DNA of 64,000 nucleotides from positions 1 to 64,000 of the forward strand of contig SFMG01000006.1 of the NCBI GenBank assembly GCA_004554455.1, written 5' to 3'. Both the position numbers and the translations under genes were made by a program. The notes under the pieces were generated by a model, which saw only the letters and a list, made by a program, of their open reading frames with translations, did not search any database and was not told the origin of the DNA. Below, piece by piece: positions 24,653-35,200 of this stretch. Origin of the DNA: Bacteroidales bacterium. GTDB lineage: Bacteria > Bacteroidota > Bacteroidia > Bacteroidales > UBA932. Numbering within the stretch: position 1 is the stretch's first letter; each line of letters begins with the position of its first letter.

Positions 24653-26857
24653 TTAGAAAGCTTTCTCCGCAGAGCTTTTCAAGCTTTTCTTGGAAAATGC
24701 CTTGCTTGCGGCCTTAAGGCTGACCTCCGGACGGGCGATATCCGCCGACTTGATTCCTTCGAGACGGAAGCAGGATGCTGCCTTGCGTGAGCTTGTAGCT
24801 GCAAGAGAAACCGTGGTTCCGATCTGCTTCTGAACGGCTGCGCCCAGGAATGAACCGTCGCTCATGCTGAAGATACCAACTAATACCGCTGAAGCATAAG
24901 AACTAACCTGGTGGCTTGCAGGATCCACATTGAATACGAGAGGATCGGTGCCGTCGGCATTCTCGTTGTTCAGATTTTCGGCGCTGTAAACTAAATAGGC
25001 ATATGCCTGAGTCTTCTCTGAATTCGCATAGCCATATAAAGAGCCGAATACACTGCCTTCCGATTCATATCCCACTTCCACTCCGTCAAGGGTCAGGGTG
25101 AGAGCATTAGGGTCATATACAGCCCTGAAGGTACTTCCGTTCCCAAGGAGCAGATTGTTTACTATGAACTGATTCTCGCTTCCTGCGTAAGTAAGGGTGA
25201 AGTCGCCATAATCTCCAATTACGAGTTCCCCGCTGTAAGGCATGGCCGCGGTAACGTAGGTAGCTGTGAGGCAAGTCGTGGAGCCATAGACGTTTTCAAC
25301 ATTGACAATCATTGTATAGGATGTCTCGGCTGAAAGGTTTATATAACCGTTGGCGTAGTAACCGTTCGCCTCTATTGCGCTGACTGCAGTTGTGTTATCT
25401 TTTCCGTACTCTGCGCATATCATCTCAGGGGTGAGCCCGTCTGCCGCGCCCCCTTCGATAATGGAGGTCTTGTTCAGATACGCCCTGACACTCTTGATGT
25501 CCTTTCCGCTGATCACATAAGCGAAAGAGTTGTAGTTCGTCATGCCGTTCGCCGTAAGAATGTCCTCCGGGAACACTTTATCGATGTCCAAAGCCTGAAG
25601 CGTTGCCTCGACTTCCGGTTTCTCTGCACTGGCTCCCGGGAAGTAGAAGTCAAGCACGTCGGCATCATCTGTCTGGAGTCCGCCTTCTGCATCTACCGGG
25701 CAGTAAACCATATAGTAGAGACCCGGTTCGAGAGCCGGCTGTATTCTTGCGGCGTTATCGACTATTTCTACGGTCTGGACGCTGTCAGCTTCTGCAACTA
25801 TGCCTTCGAGGGCAGCATAGACATCCTGATCCTGACTTATGATCAGGTAGTTTACGGCAGCCACGTCATCACCTGTAGCAATATCGATTACAGGTTCAGC
25901 ATTGCCTTCAGGATCGACGAACATTCCTGAGTAGCTGGCCTCTACGCTGTAGTCGGTGAGTATCGCTCCAGGAAGGTGAATCACGAATGCACCGCTGCCG
26001 TTGGAAGTGTAGAAACCACCGTCCTTATAGTCTGCCATCTGGATGAGTATGCCTTTCTGAGGGAAGGTTATGACTCCGTCCTTGAGGGTTCCCCAGTTGT
26101 CGGGAGCGCCCTCGAAATAAGCGGAAATGAGGGATACTACTCCGAATTCTCCATATCCCCAGTCCATTCCGAGTCCCTGGTAAGGGATATACACCTTGTC
26201 GGGGTTCTTGACGTTCACCATAAAGTACTTGTCCGTGGTGACATAATCTCCCGGCTCATTGTAAGGATACTCAGAGGTAAAGGCGTTCTTGAAATAGAGC
26301 ATTCCCGGAACATTGGCGTTCTCATAGACCTCGCATTCCCAGGCCTTTCCTGTTTCTACTTCAAAAAAGGTCGTCAGAAGGTCTTCGTGGAGGGTTGCGG
26401 TACCGAGTAGTACGTATGGTTCAGGCAGTACGGCAAGCATGCTGAACGCGCTCAGACCGTATGCGGTGGTTGCTTTCTCGTCCCTGATTCTGAAATCGAG
26501 GGGATAGCTCTCTCCATCGACAAGATTGTCCTGATTTACAGCTATTACAAGCTTGCTCTCCTTTTCTCCCTTTGCAAAGGAGATTTCGACGTCTGTCACA
26601 ATCTGGCTGAAGAAAACAGTGTTGGAGTCGGTCACTTCCACGATGTAAGCCGCGTCGGCAGAATCATCGACACGCAGCACGCTGAGACTGAACGACTCGC
26701 TCTGCCTGCTCAGGGTTACAGTGCTCGGGTTGTCTGCAGAAATATAAACCTGTGCTCCGGTAGGAGGGGTGGCAGGTACATATTCTTCAGTCGTGCAGGC
26801 AGTCAGTGCGGCAATGGCCGCAACTGATGCTGCAAATATTCTGTTAAATATCTTCAT
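24653..26857 (-). CDS. Large surface lipoprotein in SusE-like position (left arm)
   Basis: A 734-residue protein beginning with a lipoprotein signal (MKIFNRIFAASVAAIAALTAC, lipobox ALTAC). The body is beta-rich and acidic, without a recognised enzymatic motif. Its first ~150 residues look like a domain with a TVTLSRQSESFSLSVLRVDDSADA strand pattern. It has the same layout as the 749-residue lipoprotein at 37144, which occupies the mirror position. The final ~60 residues change sharply to a Ser/Ala/Lys-rich basic tail (SLKAASKAFSKKSLKSSAEKAF). It lies 19 bp after SusD, so it is probably an accessory substrate-binding lipoprotein of the transporter. Confidence 0.75.
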   Translation of the reverse strand: MKIFNRIFAASVAAIAALTACTTEEYVPATPPTGAQVYISADNPSTVTLSRQSESFSLSVLRVDDSADAAYIVEVTDSNTVFFSQIVTDVEISFAKGEKESKLVIAVNQDNLVDGESYPLDFRIRDEKATTAYGLSAFSMLAVLPEPYVLLGTATLHEDLLTTFFEVETGKAWECEVYENANVPGMLYFKNAFTSEYPYNEPGDYVTTDKYFMVNVKNPDKVYIPYQGLGMDWGYGEFGVVSLISAYFEGAPDNWGTLKDGVITFPQKGILIQMADYKDGGFYTSNGSGAFVIHLPGAILTDYSVEASYSGMFVDPEGNAEPVIDIATGDDVAAVNYLIISQDQDVYAALEGIVAEADSVQTVEIVDNAARIQPALEPGLYYMVYCPVDAEGGLQTDDADVLDFYFPGASAEKPEVEATLQALDIDKVFPEDILTANGMTNYNSFAYVISGKDIKSVRAYLNKTSIIEGGAADGLTPEMICAEYGKDNTTAVSAIEANGYYANGYINLSAETSYTMIVNVENVYGSTTCLTATYVTAAMPYSGELVIGDYGDFTLTYAGSENQFIVNNLLLGNGSTFRAVYDPNALTLTLDGVEVGYESEGSVFGSLYGYANSEKTQAYAYLVYSAENLNNENADGTDPLVFNVDPASHQVSSYASAVLVGIFSMSDGSFLGAAVQKQIGTTVSLAATSSRKAASCFRLEGIKSADIARPEVSLKAASKAFSKKSLKSSAEKAF

Positions 26858-26876
26858 TGTTTTAGTCTCCTATTGA

Positions 26877-28532
26877 TTATTCAGCTCCTGTCCAGTTCTT
26901 GGTGAACTGTGAAGGATCCGGATTGTTCACGATTGCGGTGTTGGACTGGTACTCGCTACGGGTGATGACGATGTTCCACTGAGGAGAACGTCCCTCGCAG
27001 TTGAAGGCAAAGGCCAAAGGATGGTTGGTTCCCTGGTAGCCGCGGGTTATACCCTTGTCAAGACGCTTGTAGTCGAAGATGAGAATGCCTTCGCCCCAGA
27101 ACTCGACTCTCTTCTGGAAGAACATCTCATCGATGAATGAGTCGAGGTCACCGAGCCTGGCGGTGCTGTAGCTGCCGTCAAGAACACGGAGATCCATAAA
27201 CTGCTTGAGCAGAGCCTTTGCCTCTGGGAGTTTGCCGCTCTGTGCGAGTGCCTCCATCTTGATGAACCACATTTCCTCTACACGCATCATAACTGCGTCA
27301 ATTGCATTACCTACGGTGTAGTTGGTGCAGTTGCCCTGTGCAGGGCGGAACTTGATGGACTCGTATGGTTTTGCAGCCGGGTTTTCGTCGTTTCCGTAGA
27401 GGAAAACTTTTCCGTCAGCGGCGCTTCCTGCAAGAGGTGCGTGCGCCTGTGCATCAGCGTCAAGCCAGGATGCCTTGCGGAAGTCTCCATCCTTTATCTT
27501 CTCGTATGTGGCCTTGTTGAGTCCGAGCTGTGAAAGCGGAGCGTAGCCCCACTGTCCTTCGCAGCAAAGCATAGCGGCGTGGCAGCAGATGTTGTTGAAG
27601 TTTTCTGAAGTACATCCTATGCCCCACAGCCAGGAGTTGTTTGCAGCTCCGTTGTTGAAGCCGTTCACAGGGTCCTGCCACTCGCTCTGGGTAAGAGGGG
27701 TCTTGCCGCTGGTGCTGATTGCAAGGTCGGCATAGGTGATCGCTTTCTCGTATGCGCCCTCGTCTCCGTCGGCACCCATCTCAAGATAAGCGCGGGCCAT
27801 GAGACCGTAAACCACTCCGAGGTTAGGAGTATTATAGCCCAGGCTCTTGCCGGCAAGGAGTTTCTCTGCAAGTGCGAGGTCGGAGAGAATGAACTCATAC
27901 ATATCCGAGCGCTTTGCACGAGGGTTGTTGTTGGCGTCCTGCTCAGAAGTCTTTTCGGTCACGATAGGAACGGTGAGCTCCTTGATTTCATCCGGAATAG
28001 GGATATACTTGTTCTCCTTCGGGATGTAGAGACGCGCGAGGTCGAGATAGAACGATGCCCTGTATGCAAGGGCCTGACCCAGCTGGCTCTGTGACTGGGC
28101 AAGCTCAGTCTCAGGATCTATGAGGCTTATCACATCGTTGCAGGCCTTGATCCAAGGGTAGTAGCAATCCCAGAAGTATGCGCAGGAAATGTAGATGTCT
28201 CCCTGAGCCTGGTTCATGCACCAGGCGTAGAAACGGTTGTAATAAGGGTTGTCACCGAGGGTGGCTATGTCTTCAAGCATGAATTCGGTGGCCATGTGGA
28301 TTGCTCCTATACCGAAATCATAGTGCGCGTTGTATGAACTGAGGTGGCCGGCAGTGCCGGTTGATACCATTGCGGCTGGAATGGAGTTCAGAAGTCCGTC
28401 GATTGCGGAAGGCTGTTTGGAAACCTGGTCCTTGGTCTGAGTCGATCCCGTAGGGAAGGTCTCCTTTATACATCCGGAGGCGAGCAGTGCTGCGGCTCCG
28501 AGAACGATTGTTGCTTTGATGATATTTTTCAT
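26877..28532 (-). CDS. RagB/SusD-family outer-membrane lipoprotein (left arm)
   Basis: A 551-residue SusD homologue with a lipoprotein signal (VLGAAALLASGC). The helical TPR-like core is seen in the LGQALAYRASFYLDLARLY and NPRAKRSDMYEFILSDLALAEKLL stretches. The C-terminal signature MRVEEMWFIKMEALAQSGKLPEAKALLKQFMDLR...FFQKRVEFWGEGILIFDYKRL is typical. SusD proteins form the lid over the SusC channel and bind the ligand. It sits 18 bp downstream of susC in a SusC-SusD-lipoprotein operon. The adjacent proteases and lack of glycan-degrading genes favour a RagB-like peptide ligand. Confidence 0.94.
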   Translation of the reverse strand: MKNIIKATIVLGAAALLASGCIKETFPTGSTQTKDQVSKQPSAIDGLLNSIPAAMVSTGTAGHLSSYNAHYDFGIGAIHMATEFMLEDIATLGDNPYYNRFYAWCMNQAQGDIYISCAYFWDCYYPWIKACNDVISLIDPETELAQSQSQLGQALAYRASFYLDLARLYIPKENKYIPIPDEIKELTVPIVTEKTSEQDANNNPRAKRSDMYEFILSDLALAEKLLAGKSLGYNTPNLGVVYGLMARAYLEMGADGDEGAYEKAITYADLAISTSGKTPLTQSEWQDPVNGFNNGAANNSWLWGIGCTSENFNNICCHAAMLCCEGQWGYAPLSQLGLNKATYEKIKDGDFRKASWLDADAQAHAPLAGSAADGKVFLYGNDENPAAKPYESIKFRPAQGNCTNYTVGNAIDAVMMRVEEMWFIKMEALAQSGKLPEAKALLKQFMDLRVLDGSYSTARLGDLDSFIDEMFFQKRVEFWGEGILIFDYKRLDKGITRGYQGTNHPLAFAFNCEGRSPQWNIVITRSEYQSNTAIVNNPDPSQFTKNWTGAE

Positions 28533-28550
28533 ATTCGTTGACTCAAGGAA

Positions 28551-31500
28551 TTAGAAGGTGATGGAAATACCGCCGGAAACGGTACGTACAGGTGAGCAGT
28601 ACTCGTCACTGGTGGAACCGGTGAAGCTCATGCGAGGGTCAAGACCCTTGCGCTTTGACCAGTAGTAGATATTGTCAGCGGTAACGAAGAGTCTGAGCTT
28701 CGAAACCTTGATCTTGTCCATCCACTTTTTAGGGAAGGTATAGCCGATCTGGGCGTTCTGGAAGTTCAGGTAGCTTGCGTCGATGAGGAAGCGGTCGGAA
28801 GTTCCGTTTACGTTCTGGTCGTATGCCTGGAAACGAGGAATGTTCGAATCCGGGTTCTCAGGAGACCAGGCCTTGAGTACGTCTTTGTGGAAGTTGTAGC
28901 CCGGAGTTCCGCCAGGAACTGTCATAAGGCCTGCATAGCCTGAGTCATAGGTGAGACCTCCGATGGAATAGCTGAAGGAAACCGAGAGGTCGAAGCCGTA
29001 GGCCTCGAGGCTGGTGCCGAATCCACCGTAGAGCTTCGGAGTAGGATCGCTGCAGAGATATTCGGTGGCATCGGAGTACTTGGTCGTGGCGACCTTGTCA
29101 ACGATGTTTCCTTTGTCATCCTTCACGTCCTTATACCAGCTTGAGAGACCGGTTGCAGGGTCAACGCCGGCATACTGGCGAAGCTTGAAGGTGTAGAGAG
29201 GAAGTCCCTCGCCTATGAACTTGTTGCCTGAGGAATATCCGCTGTAACCTTCGATGGTCACGGTCTTCCTTTCTTCAGGAAGCATGGTGATCTTGTTGGT
29301 GTAGTGGGTGGCGTTTGCGTAAATGTCCCAGACCACGTTGTGGGTCCTCACGAGAGTACCGTTGAGGGAAATCTCGACACCGGCATTTCTCATGTTACCG
29401 ATGTTGTCATAGTAGCCGCTGTAACCCAGGGACTGAGGAACGGTGAACCAGAAGAGCATATCGGAAGTGAGGCGGTAGAAGCCTTCTATGCTTCCGGAGA
29501 GTCTGCCCTGGAAGAGGTCGAAATCAACACCTGCGTTGAAGTTGGTATTGGTCTCCCAGGTGATGTTCTCGTTACCCTTGTTGCTGAATACGACAGCAAT
29601 CTCATCGTTCGAGTTGGAGATTCCGTATGTATCTATATAAAGGTAATCACCGATGTTGTCATTGCCCTGGCTACCGATGGAAGCCTTGACTTTGAGCATA
29701 TCGACCCAAGGAACGTTGAAGAATTTCTCCTTGTTGATGAGCCAGCCGAGACCGACTGACCAGAAGTTACCCCAGCGGTGGTCAGGATGGAAGCGGGAAG
29801 AAGCATCGCGGCGGTATGAAGCGCTGAAGAAGTATCTGTTAGCATAGTCATACTGTGCGCGTACGAAGTAACCTTCGTTGTTGTATATGCCTGAAGAAGA
29901 ACCGCATGATGCACCATCGACAACTGCACCGTTGAGCTCGAGGTTGTCCATAGAGAAGAGTTTCTTCTTATAACCAGAGAGGCTGGTGCTGGTGCTCTTG
30001 TAGTACTCGTGACCAACGAGGGCGCTCACGTGGTGCTCTCCGAAGGCGTGTGAGTAGTTGAGCAGCTGCTGGAAGTTGATTCTCCAGGAGCGGCCGTGAG
30101 AAACCTGAAGCGTACCTCCGTCGGTTACGAACTGGCCGTACCAGGAGTTGCTGAGGCTCTTTCCGCGATACTCGTCAAGAGCCATACCGGCATTTACGGT
30201 GAAGGTGAAGTCCTTGAGGAAGCGTACCTCGGCATAGCCGTTGGCGGTCAGGGCATTGCCCTCTGTTTCGTCCTTGTCGAGGGTTACGGCCTGAAGACCG
30301 TTGGCGTTGGCCTGAACGGCCCTGAAGAAGCCGGCGTTTGCACCGTTACCGTAGTCGTAACGGATGAGACCGTGGTCGTCATACATATGCGAGCCGTCGG
30401 CGTTGCGTATGTACAGAGGATATACAGGTGCGATGCTGTTGGCGAAGGCGAAGATGTTGCCGGTAGATCCGGAGCCCTCCTCACCGTTGCCGTTTCTCCA
30501 GTTGTAGTGGGTGTAGGCCATGTTTCCACCGACCTTGAGCCACTTCTTTATCTGATAATCGGCGCGCATGCGGGCAGTGAAGCGGTCCATGCTTTCGCCG
30601 AGGATTATACCCTTGTTGTTGAGGTATCCCAATGAGGCGAAGAATGTGCCCTTGTCGTTGCCGCCCTGAACGCTGGCGTTGTATTCCTGACGGATGGAGG
30701 TGGTGTAGGCCTCATCCATCCAATTGTCCGGGGTAACGAGATAATCGACGCCGTTGTAGTTCACGACGCGGCCGAGAGTCGCGTTAGGGTTGAACTTGCC
30801 GTCAGTTCCGATAAGGAGCTGGCCTGCCGGAGCAGTGAAGATCTTGTAACCGAGACCTCCGTCTGCAAGAGGAGCGTCAATGGTGCTGGCTGCCTTGTAG
30901 TAAGCGTCTGCCGGAGACAGGCCCAGACCGTCTGCCGAAGTGAAGTAGTTGTAGTTGGCAAGATAGTATGCCTCATAGTACTGACGCGGGTCGGTAATGT
31001 AATCGTAGGTCTGGAGGGCTTTTGTGTTTACACCCACCTTTGCCTCGACGTTCACCACAGCGCGTCCCGCCGCTGCCTTCTTGGTCGTGATCATGATCAC
31101 ACCGTTGGCGCCGCGGCTGCCGTAAAGGGCATTGGAAGCGGCATCCTTGAGAATTGTCATGCTCTCGATATCGGCGGAGTTGATATTGTTCATGTCGCCT
31201 GAATATGGAACACCGTCAATCACATAGAGAGGGGTGTTTCCGGCAGAAATGGAACTTGTACCGCGGATACGGAGAGAAGGCGAGCTTCCGAGTGATCCGG
31301 AGGATGTGGTCATCTGCACACCGGCCACCTTTCCTTCGAGGGCCCTGGTGGCGTCAGATGCCTGAACCTTGGCGATTTCATCGGATTTCACGACGGTTGC
31401 GGAACCTGTGAAGGCCTCTTTTGTGCTCTGTCCGAAAGCCACGACGATGGTCTCGTCAATCATCTGGGTGTCTGGAACGAGTGCAATGTCAAGCACTGCG

Positions 31501-31766
31501 CGGCCTGCAATATCCACATCCTGTGCAATGTAGCCGAGGCAGGAAACCAGAAGGGCTCCGTCGGCAGGTGCTGAAATCTTGTAGGCACCTTTTGCATCGG
31601 TAATGGTGTAGGCCTTTGTTGCCTTGTCAACAATGGCAACACCAGCAACAACTTCGCCTGTAGTGCTGTCAGTAACGACACCGCTTATCTGCAGATTCTG
31701 TGCAAATGCGGTCGTAGCTGCCAATACAAGCGCCATAGCTGTGAAAAAAAGTTTGATTTTTTTCAT
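28551..31766 (-). CDS. RagA/SusC-family TonB-dependent transporter (left arm)
   Basis: A 1071-residue outer-membrane transporter. The signal peptide (MKKIKLFFTAMALVLAATTAFAQ) is followed by a carboxypeptidase-D-regulatory-like domain (about 25-105; ISGVVTDSTTGEVVAGVAIVD), the TonB-box/plug region (DETIVVAFGQSTKEAFTGSATVV; later SADIESMTILKDAASNALYGSRGANGVIMITTKK) and a 22-strand barrel ending in ISITF. No STN/FecR-type signalling extension is present, so anti-sigma control through it is unlikely. The ATG at 31766 is chosen over one two codons upstream because it aligns with the start of the divergent paralogue at 32233; the first 33 bases around the start are identical in both. Confidence 0.96.
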   Translation of the reverse strand: MKKIKLFFTAMALVLAATTAFAQNLQISGVVTDSTTGEVVAGVAIVDKATKAYTITDAKGAYKISAPADGALLVSCLGYIAQDVDIAGRAVLDIALVPDTQMIDETIVVAFGQSTKEAFTGSATVVKSDEIAKVQASDATRALEGKVAGVQMTTSSGSLGSSPSLRIRGTSSISAGNTPLYVIDGVPYSGDMNNINSADIESMTILKDAASNALYGSRGANGVIMITTKKAAAGRAVVNVEAKVGVNTKALQTYDYITDPRQYYEAYYLANYNYFTSADGLGLSPADAYYKAASTIDAPLADGGLGYKIFTAPAGQLLIGTDGKFNPNATLGRVVNYNGVDYLVTPDNWMDEAYTTSIRQEYNASVQGGNDKGTFFASLGYLNNKGIILGESMDRFTARMRADYQIKKWLKVGGNMAYTHYNWRNGNGEEGSGSTGNIFAFANSIAPVYPLYIRNADGSHMYDDHGLIRYDYGNGANAGFFRAVQANANGLQAVTLDKDETEGNALTANGYAEVRFLKDFTFTVNAGMALDEYRGKSLSNSWYGQFVTDGGTLQVSHGRSWRINFQQLLNYSHAFGEHHVSALVGHEYYKSTSTSLSGYKKKLFSMDNLELNGAVVDGASCGSSSGIYNNEGYFVRAQYDYANRYFFSASYRRDASSRFHPDHRWGNFWSVGLGWLINKEKFFNVPWVDMLKVKASIGSQGNDNIGDYLYIDTYGISNSNDEIAVVFSNKGNENITWETNTNFNAGVDFDLFQGRLSGSIEGFYRLTSDMLFWFTVPQSLGYSGYYDNIGNMRNAGVEISLNGTLVRTHNVVWDIYANATHYTNKITMLPEERKTVTIEGYSGYSSGNKFIGEGLPLYTFKLRQYAGVDPATGLSSWYKDVKDDKGNIVDKVATTKYSDATEYLCSDPTPKLYGGFGTSLEAYGFDLSVSFSYSIGGLTYDSGYAGLMTVPGGTPGYNFHKDVLKAWSPENPDSNIPRFQAYDQNVNGTSDRFLIDASYLNFQNAQIGYTFPKKWMDKIKVSKLRLFVTADNIYYWSKRKGLDPRMSFTGSTSDEYCSPVRTVSGGISITF

Positions 31767-31770
31767 AAGC
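31738..31770. repeat. 33-bp inverted repeat, left copy (susC start region)
   Basis: Identical, in inverted orientation, to 32229-32261. It spans the start codon and first codons of both susC genes and is part of their shared leader. Confidence 0.85.
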
Positions 31771-31780
31771 ATTCTTTTAG

Positions 31781-31807
31781 TTAAACATAAATATCTGATA
31801 CTACCTT
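31781..31807. repeat. 27-bp inverted repeat, left copy (susC leader)
   Basis: Perfect inverted copy of 32191-32217 (core GGTAGTATCAGATATTTATG), separated from it by 383 bp of divergent promoter DNA. It probably belongs to the 5' untranslated region of the minus-strand susC. Confidence 0.88.
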
Positions 31808-32190
31808 AAATATTAAAGCGTGGACACTGTGTGTCAGTAGTCGAGCGTTTAAAGTGACACTTTTTCCATCGCCATACAGGAGGGGTCGGTGCAGGTCCGA
31901 AAAAGGCTGAAAATGCTGAACTACAACGCCGAAAAAAAGAAAATTGAATTTTTTTCAGCCGCACAAAAAATATTGTTTCGCAGGCGGCCCGCGCAAATTC
32001 GCTTTCAAATCGCAACTTCGAACCATACGAAACTTGCAATTCGTAAGTAAAGCGGCGAAAAATCACTATTGGACATATTTTTAGTCCAAATGAGAATAAT
32101 TTTGTTTTTAAGATTAGATTTCTAACTTTGCCTTTTGGAGCGTCTTAAAAAACGCTCGATTGATGGTACAGAGATACCAAGAGTTAACTA
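31808..32190. promoter_or_regulatory. Divergent regulatory region between the two susC operons
   Basis: AT-rich DNA with no gene. The rightward promoter is listed separately. On the minus strand no exact TAnnTTTG was found. A conserved AACGCTCGA segment occurs in both outgoing leaders (about 32152-32160 on the plus strand, about 31840 on the minus strand), which puts the leftward start near 31850. A further palindrome, TTGGAC/GTCCAA (32069-32074 and 32084-32089), lies just upstream of the rightward -33 box and could be an operator. Confidence 0.5.
32101..32130 (+). promoter_or_regulatory. Promoter of the rightward susC operon
   Basis: TTTG at 32101-32104, an 18-bp spacer, then TAACTTTG at 32123-32130. 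The implied 5' leader is about 95 nt and contains a GAGCGT/ACGCTC hairpin (32138-32157) followed by the repeated 27-bp block. Confidence 0.7.
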
Positions 32191-32217
32191 AAGGTAGTAT
32201 CAGATATTTATGTTTAA
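32191..32217. repeat. 27-bp inverted repeat, right copy (susC leader)
   Basis: Perfect inverted match to 31781-31807; ends 15 bp before the susC start codon. Confidence 0.88.
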
Positions 32218-32228
32218 TTTAATTGATC

Positions 32229-32261
32229 GCTTATGAAAAAAATCAAACTTTTTTTCACAGC
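32229..32261. repeat. 33-bp inverted repeat, right copy (susC start region)
   Basis: Perfect inverted match to 31738-31770, including ATGAAAAAAATCAAACTTTT. Confidence 0.85.
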
Positions 32262-35200
32262 ATTGGCTCTCTGCGTGAGTGCGATTGTTTCCGCACAGAG
32301 CGTGGCGGTAAAGGGTGTCGTTCTGGATGCCGCTACCGGTGAGCCAATCCCTTTCGCAGCGATTCAGGTGAAAGGCACGCTGACAGGTGCTAACGCCGAC
32401 GCTGAAGGAAATTACAGCATCTCGGCTCCGGCTGATGCAGTCCTCGTGTTCTCTTCTGTAGGATACCAGTCCCAGGAGACTGCGATTGCCGGAAGGGCTG
32501 TCATCGATGTATCCCTTGAAAATGACCAGGTGCTCGATGAAATCTTTGTGGTCGCCTATGGTACCGCAACCAAGAGTTCCTTCACCGGTTCGGCTGCTGT
32601 GGTAAAATCAGAGACGATTGCATCCCGTGTTTCAACGAACGTGACCACAGCTCTCGCAGGAACAACCCCGGGAGTACAGATGATCTCCTCTTCTGGTGAC
32701 CCTGCTTCCAATGGATCTTCAATCCGCATCCGTGGTATCGGTTCCATGAGCGCAAGCAGTGCGCCTCTATACATACTTGACGGTATGCCATACGATGGAA
32801 GCATCTCCGATATCAACCCTAACGACGTCGAGTCCATTTCCGTCCTTAAGGATGCTGCCGCTTCCGCCATCTATGGTGCAAGGGGTGCAAATGGAGTCGT
32901 CCTGATTACAACCAAGAAAGCTGCCAGCAATCAGGCCAATGTGACTTTCGATGCAAAATGGGGCTCCAACTCCCGTCTGATTCCTCAGTACGATGTGATC
33001 AGCGATCCGGGCCAGTACTATGAGACCTGGTATCGCCTTATGTACAATCAGAAGCACTATGCAGGCGCAAGCGATGCAGAGGCTTATGCTTATGCCGACA
33101 AGAACCTCTTCAATGAAAATAATGGCGGTCTCGGCTACCTCGTTTACACCGTTCCTGAAGGAGAGAAACTTATAGGCAATAATTTCAAGCTCAATCCGAA
33201 TGCAAAGCTCGGCTATGACGACGGAGTGTACTACTACACCCCTGACAGTTGGTACGACGAGGCTTTCCACAACTCATTCCGTCAGGAATACAATCTTTCC
33301 ACCAGCGGAAGCAAGTCGGGCTTCAACTACTATGCAAGCGCCGGTTATCTTAAAGATGGCGGTATTATCAATAACTCTGACTATCAGCGTTATACCGCAC
33401 GTCTTAATGCTGATTACCAGGCCAAAAACTGGCTTAAGTTCGTTGCCAGCATGAGTTATTCACACTCGATTTCACACACGCCTAACTCATATTCAGGTTA
33501 CGGTTCTTCCGGCAACATCTTCTACATCGCCAACTCCATCGGACCTATCTATCCTCTTTATGTACGTCAGAGCGGAAGCCATGAAATAATGAAGGATGCA
33601 TCCGGCAGGACTGTTTATGATTCCAACCAGACCAACTTCAAGCGTCCGGCCATCGTGGGCAATGCAATCCGTGACAACGAGGTGAACCGCAAGACTAATC
33701 TTGCCGATGTCCTTACCGGCAAGTTCGGACTCGTACTCACCCCTGTCAAAGGTCTCAGCATTAATGCCAATGTGGGCCTCTTCAACGATAACACCCGTTA
33801 CAACGCCCTCTACAGCCAGTTCGGCTCAAGCGCTTCGGTTGACGGTTCCGTTTATGTAAGCCATAGCAGGACCTTCGGTCTGAACGCCCAGGCAATTGCA
33901 AACTACAAGACTGACTTCGGCGGCTCAAAACACACTTTGGATATTCTTGCCGGTTACGAAATGTATAACAGGAAGAGCCAGTCGCTCTGGGGCGAAAACG
34001 ATCACCTTTTCAATCCATTTGTCGGTGAGCTCAACAACGCTGACGGCAAGTCCAACCTTGCCGCCGGATCCTCGACCAGCGCATATATGACTCAGGGTAT
34101 AATTGCAAGACTCCAGTACGACTATGCCGGTAAGTATTTCGTGAGCGCATCCTATCGTCGCGATGCATCATCAAACTTTGCTCCTGACAAGAGATGGGGT
34201 AATTTCGGCAGTGTAGGTCTTGCATGGCTTCTCAGTGAAGAAGGCTTTATGGGTAGCGCTTCTTGGATTGATCTCCTGAAAATCAAGGCCAGCTACGGTG
34301 TTCAGGGTAATGACAGTATAGGCTCATTCCTCTACACCGACACTTATTCACACTCTTATAATGAGGAGACTGGTGAATACTCTCTCTCGCTGACCTCAAA
34401 GGGAAATCCAGACCTGACTTGGGAGTCTTCACACTCATTCAACGTCGGTGTTGACTTCGAGCTCTTTAATGGCCACCTCAATGGTAGTCTCGAGTTCTTC
34501 GACAGGATAACTTCTGACCTTCTCTATAGCAAGCAGGTTCCACTTTCATCAGGTAACCCTACCGGCAGAATACCTGTCAATGTCGGTTCAATAAGCAACC
34601 TCGGTGTAGAACTGGTTCTCGGCGGTGACATCATCAGAACCAAGAACGTCCGTTGGGATTGGAATCTCAACCTCAGCCATTACAAGAACACCATTCTCTC
34701 TCTTGACGAAAGCGTTTCAGAGGAAGGTATCAAGGGATCCAACTACATATATAAGATCGGCGGTTCCCTCTACGACTCATATATGAGAAAATATGCAGGC
34801 GTCGATCCTGAGACCGGTAAGGCACTCTATGTCAAGAAAGTTTTTGACGAGAGCGGCGAATGGCTGGGGGAGACCACCACTACTACAGATATCACCAAGG
34901 CTGAGCAGTTTGAATGCGGCACAACCCTGCCTGTAGTTTACGGCGGTTTCGGTACAACCCTCCATGCCTACGGCTTCGATTTCTCCATCCAGTTCTCTTA
35001 TCAGCTTGGCGGCAAGTACTACGACGGTAGCTATCAGGCTATGATGCTCACCCAGTCCAACGCCGGAAACAACATTCACAAGGACATACTCAAAGCCTGG
35101 ACTCCGGAGAATCCAAACACCAACGTTCCAAGGCTGGACGGTGACACAACTGTAGGACAGACTGCGGTCGATCGCTTCTTCGTAAGCTCAAATTATTTGA

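Noticed and set aside
31808..32190. Site-specific invertase-controlled switch
   Set aside because: The inverted repeats are present but no recombinase gene lies in the window, and the repeats are part of gene leaders, so a dedicated switch is not claimed, only noted as a possibility.
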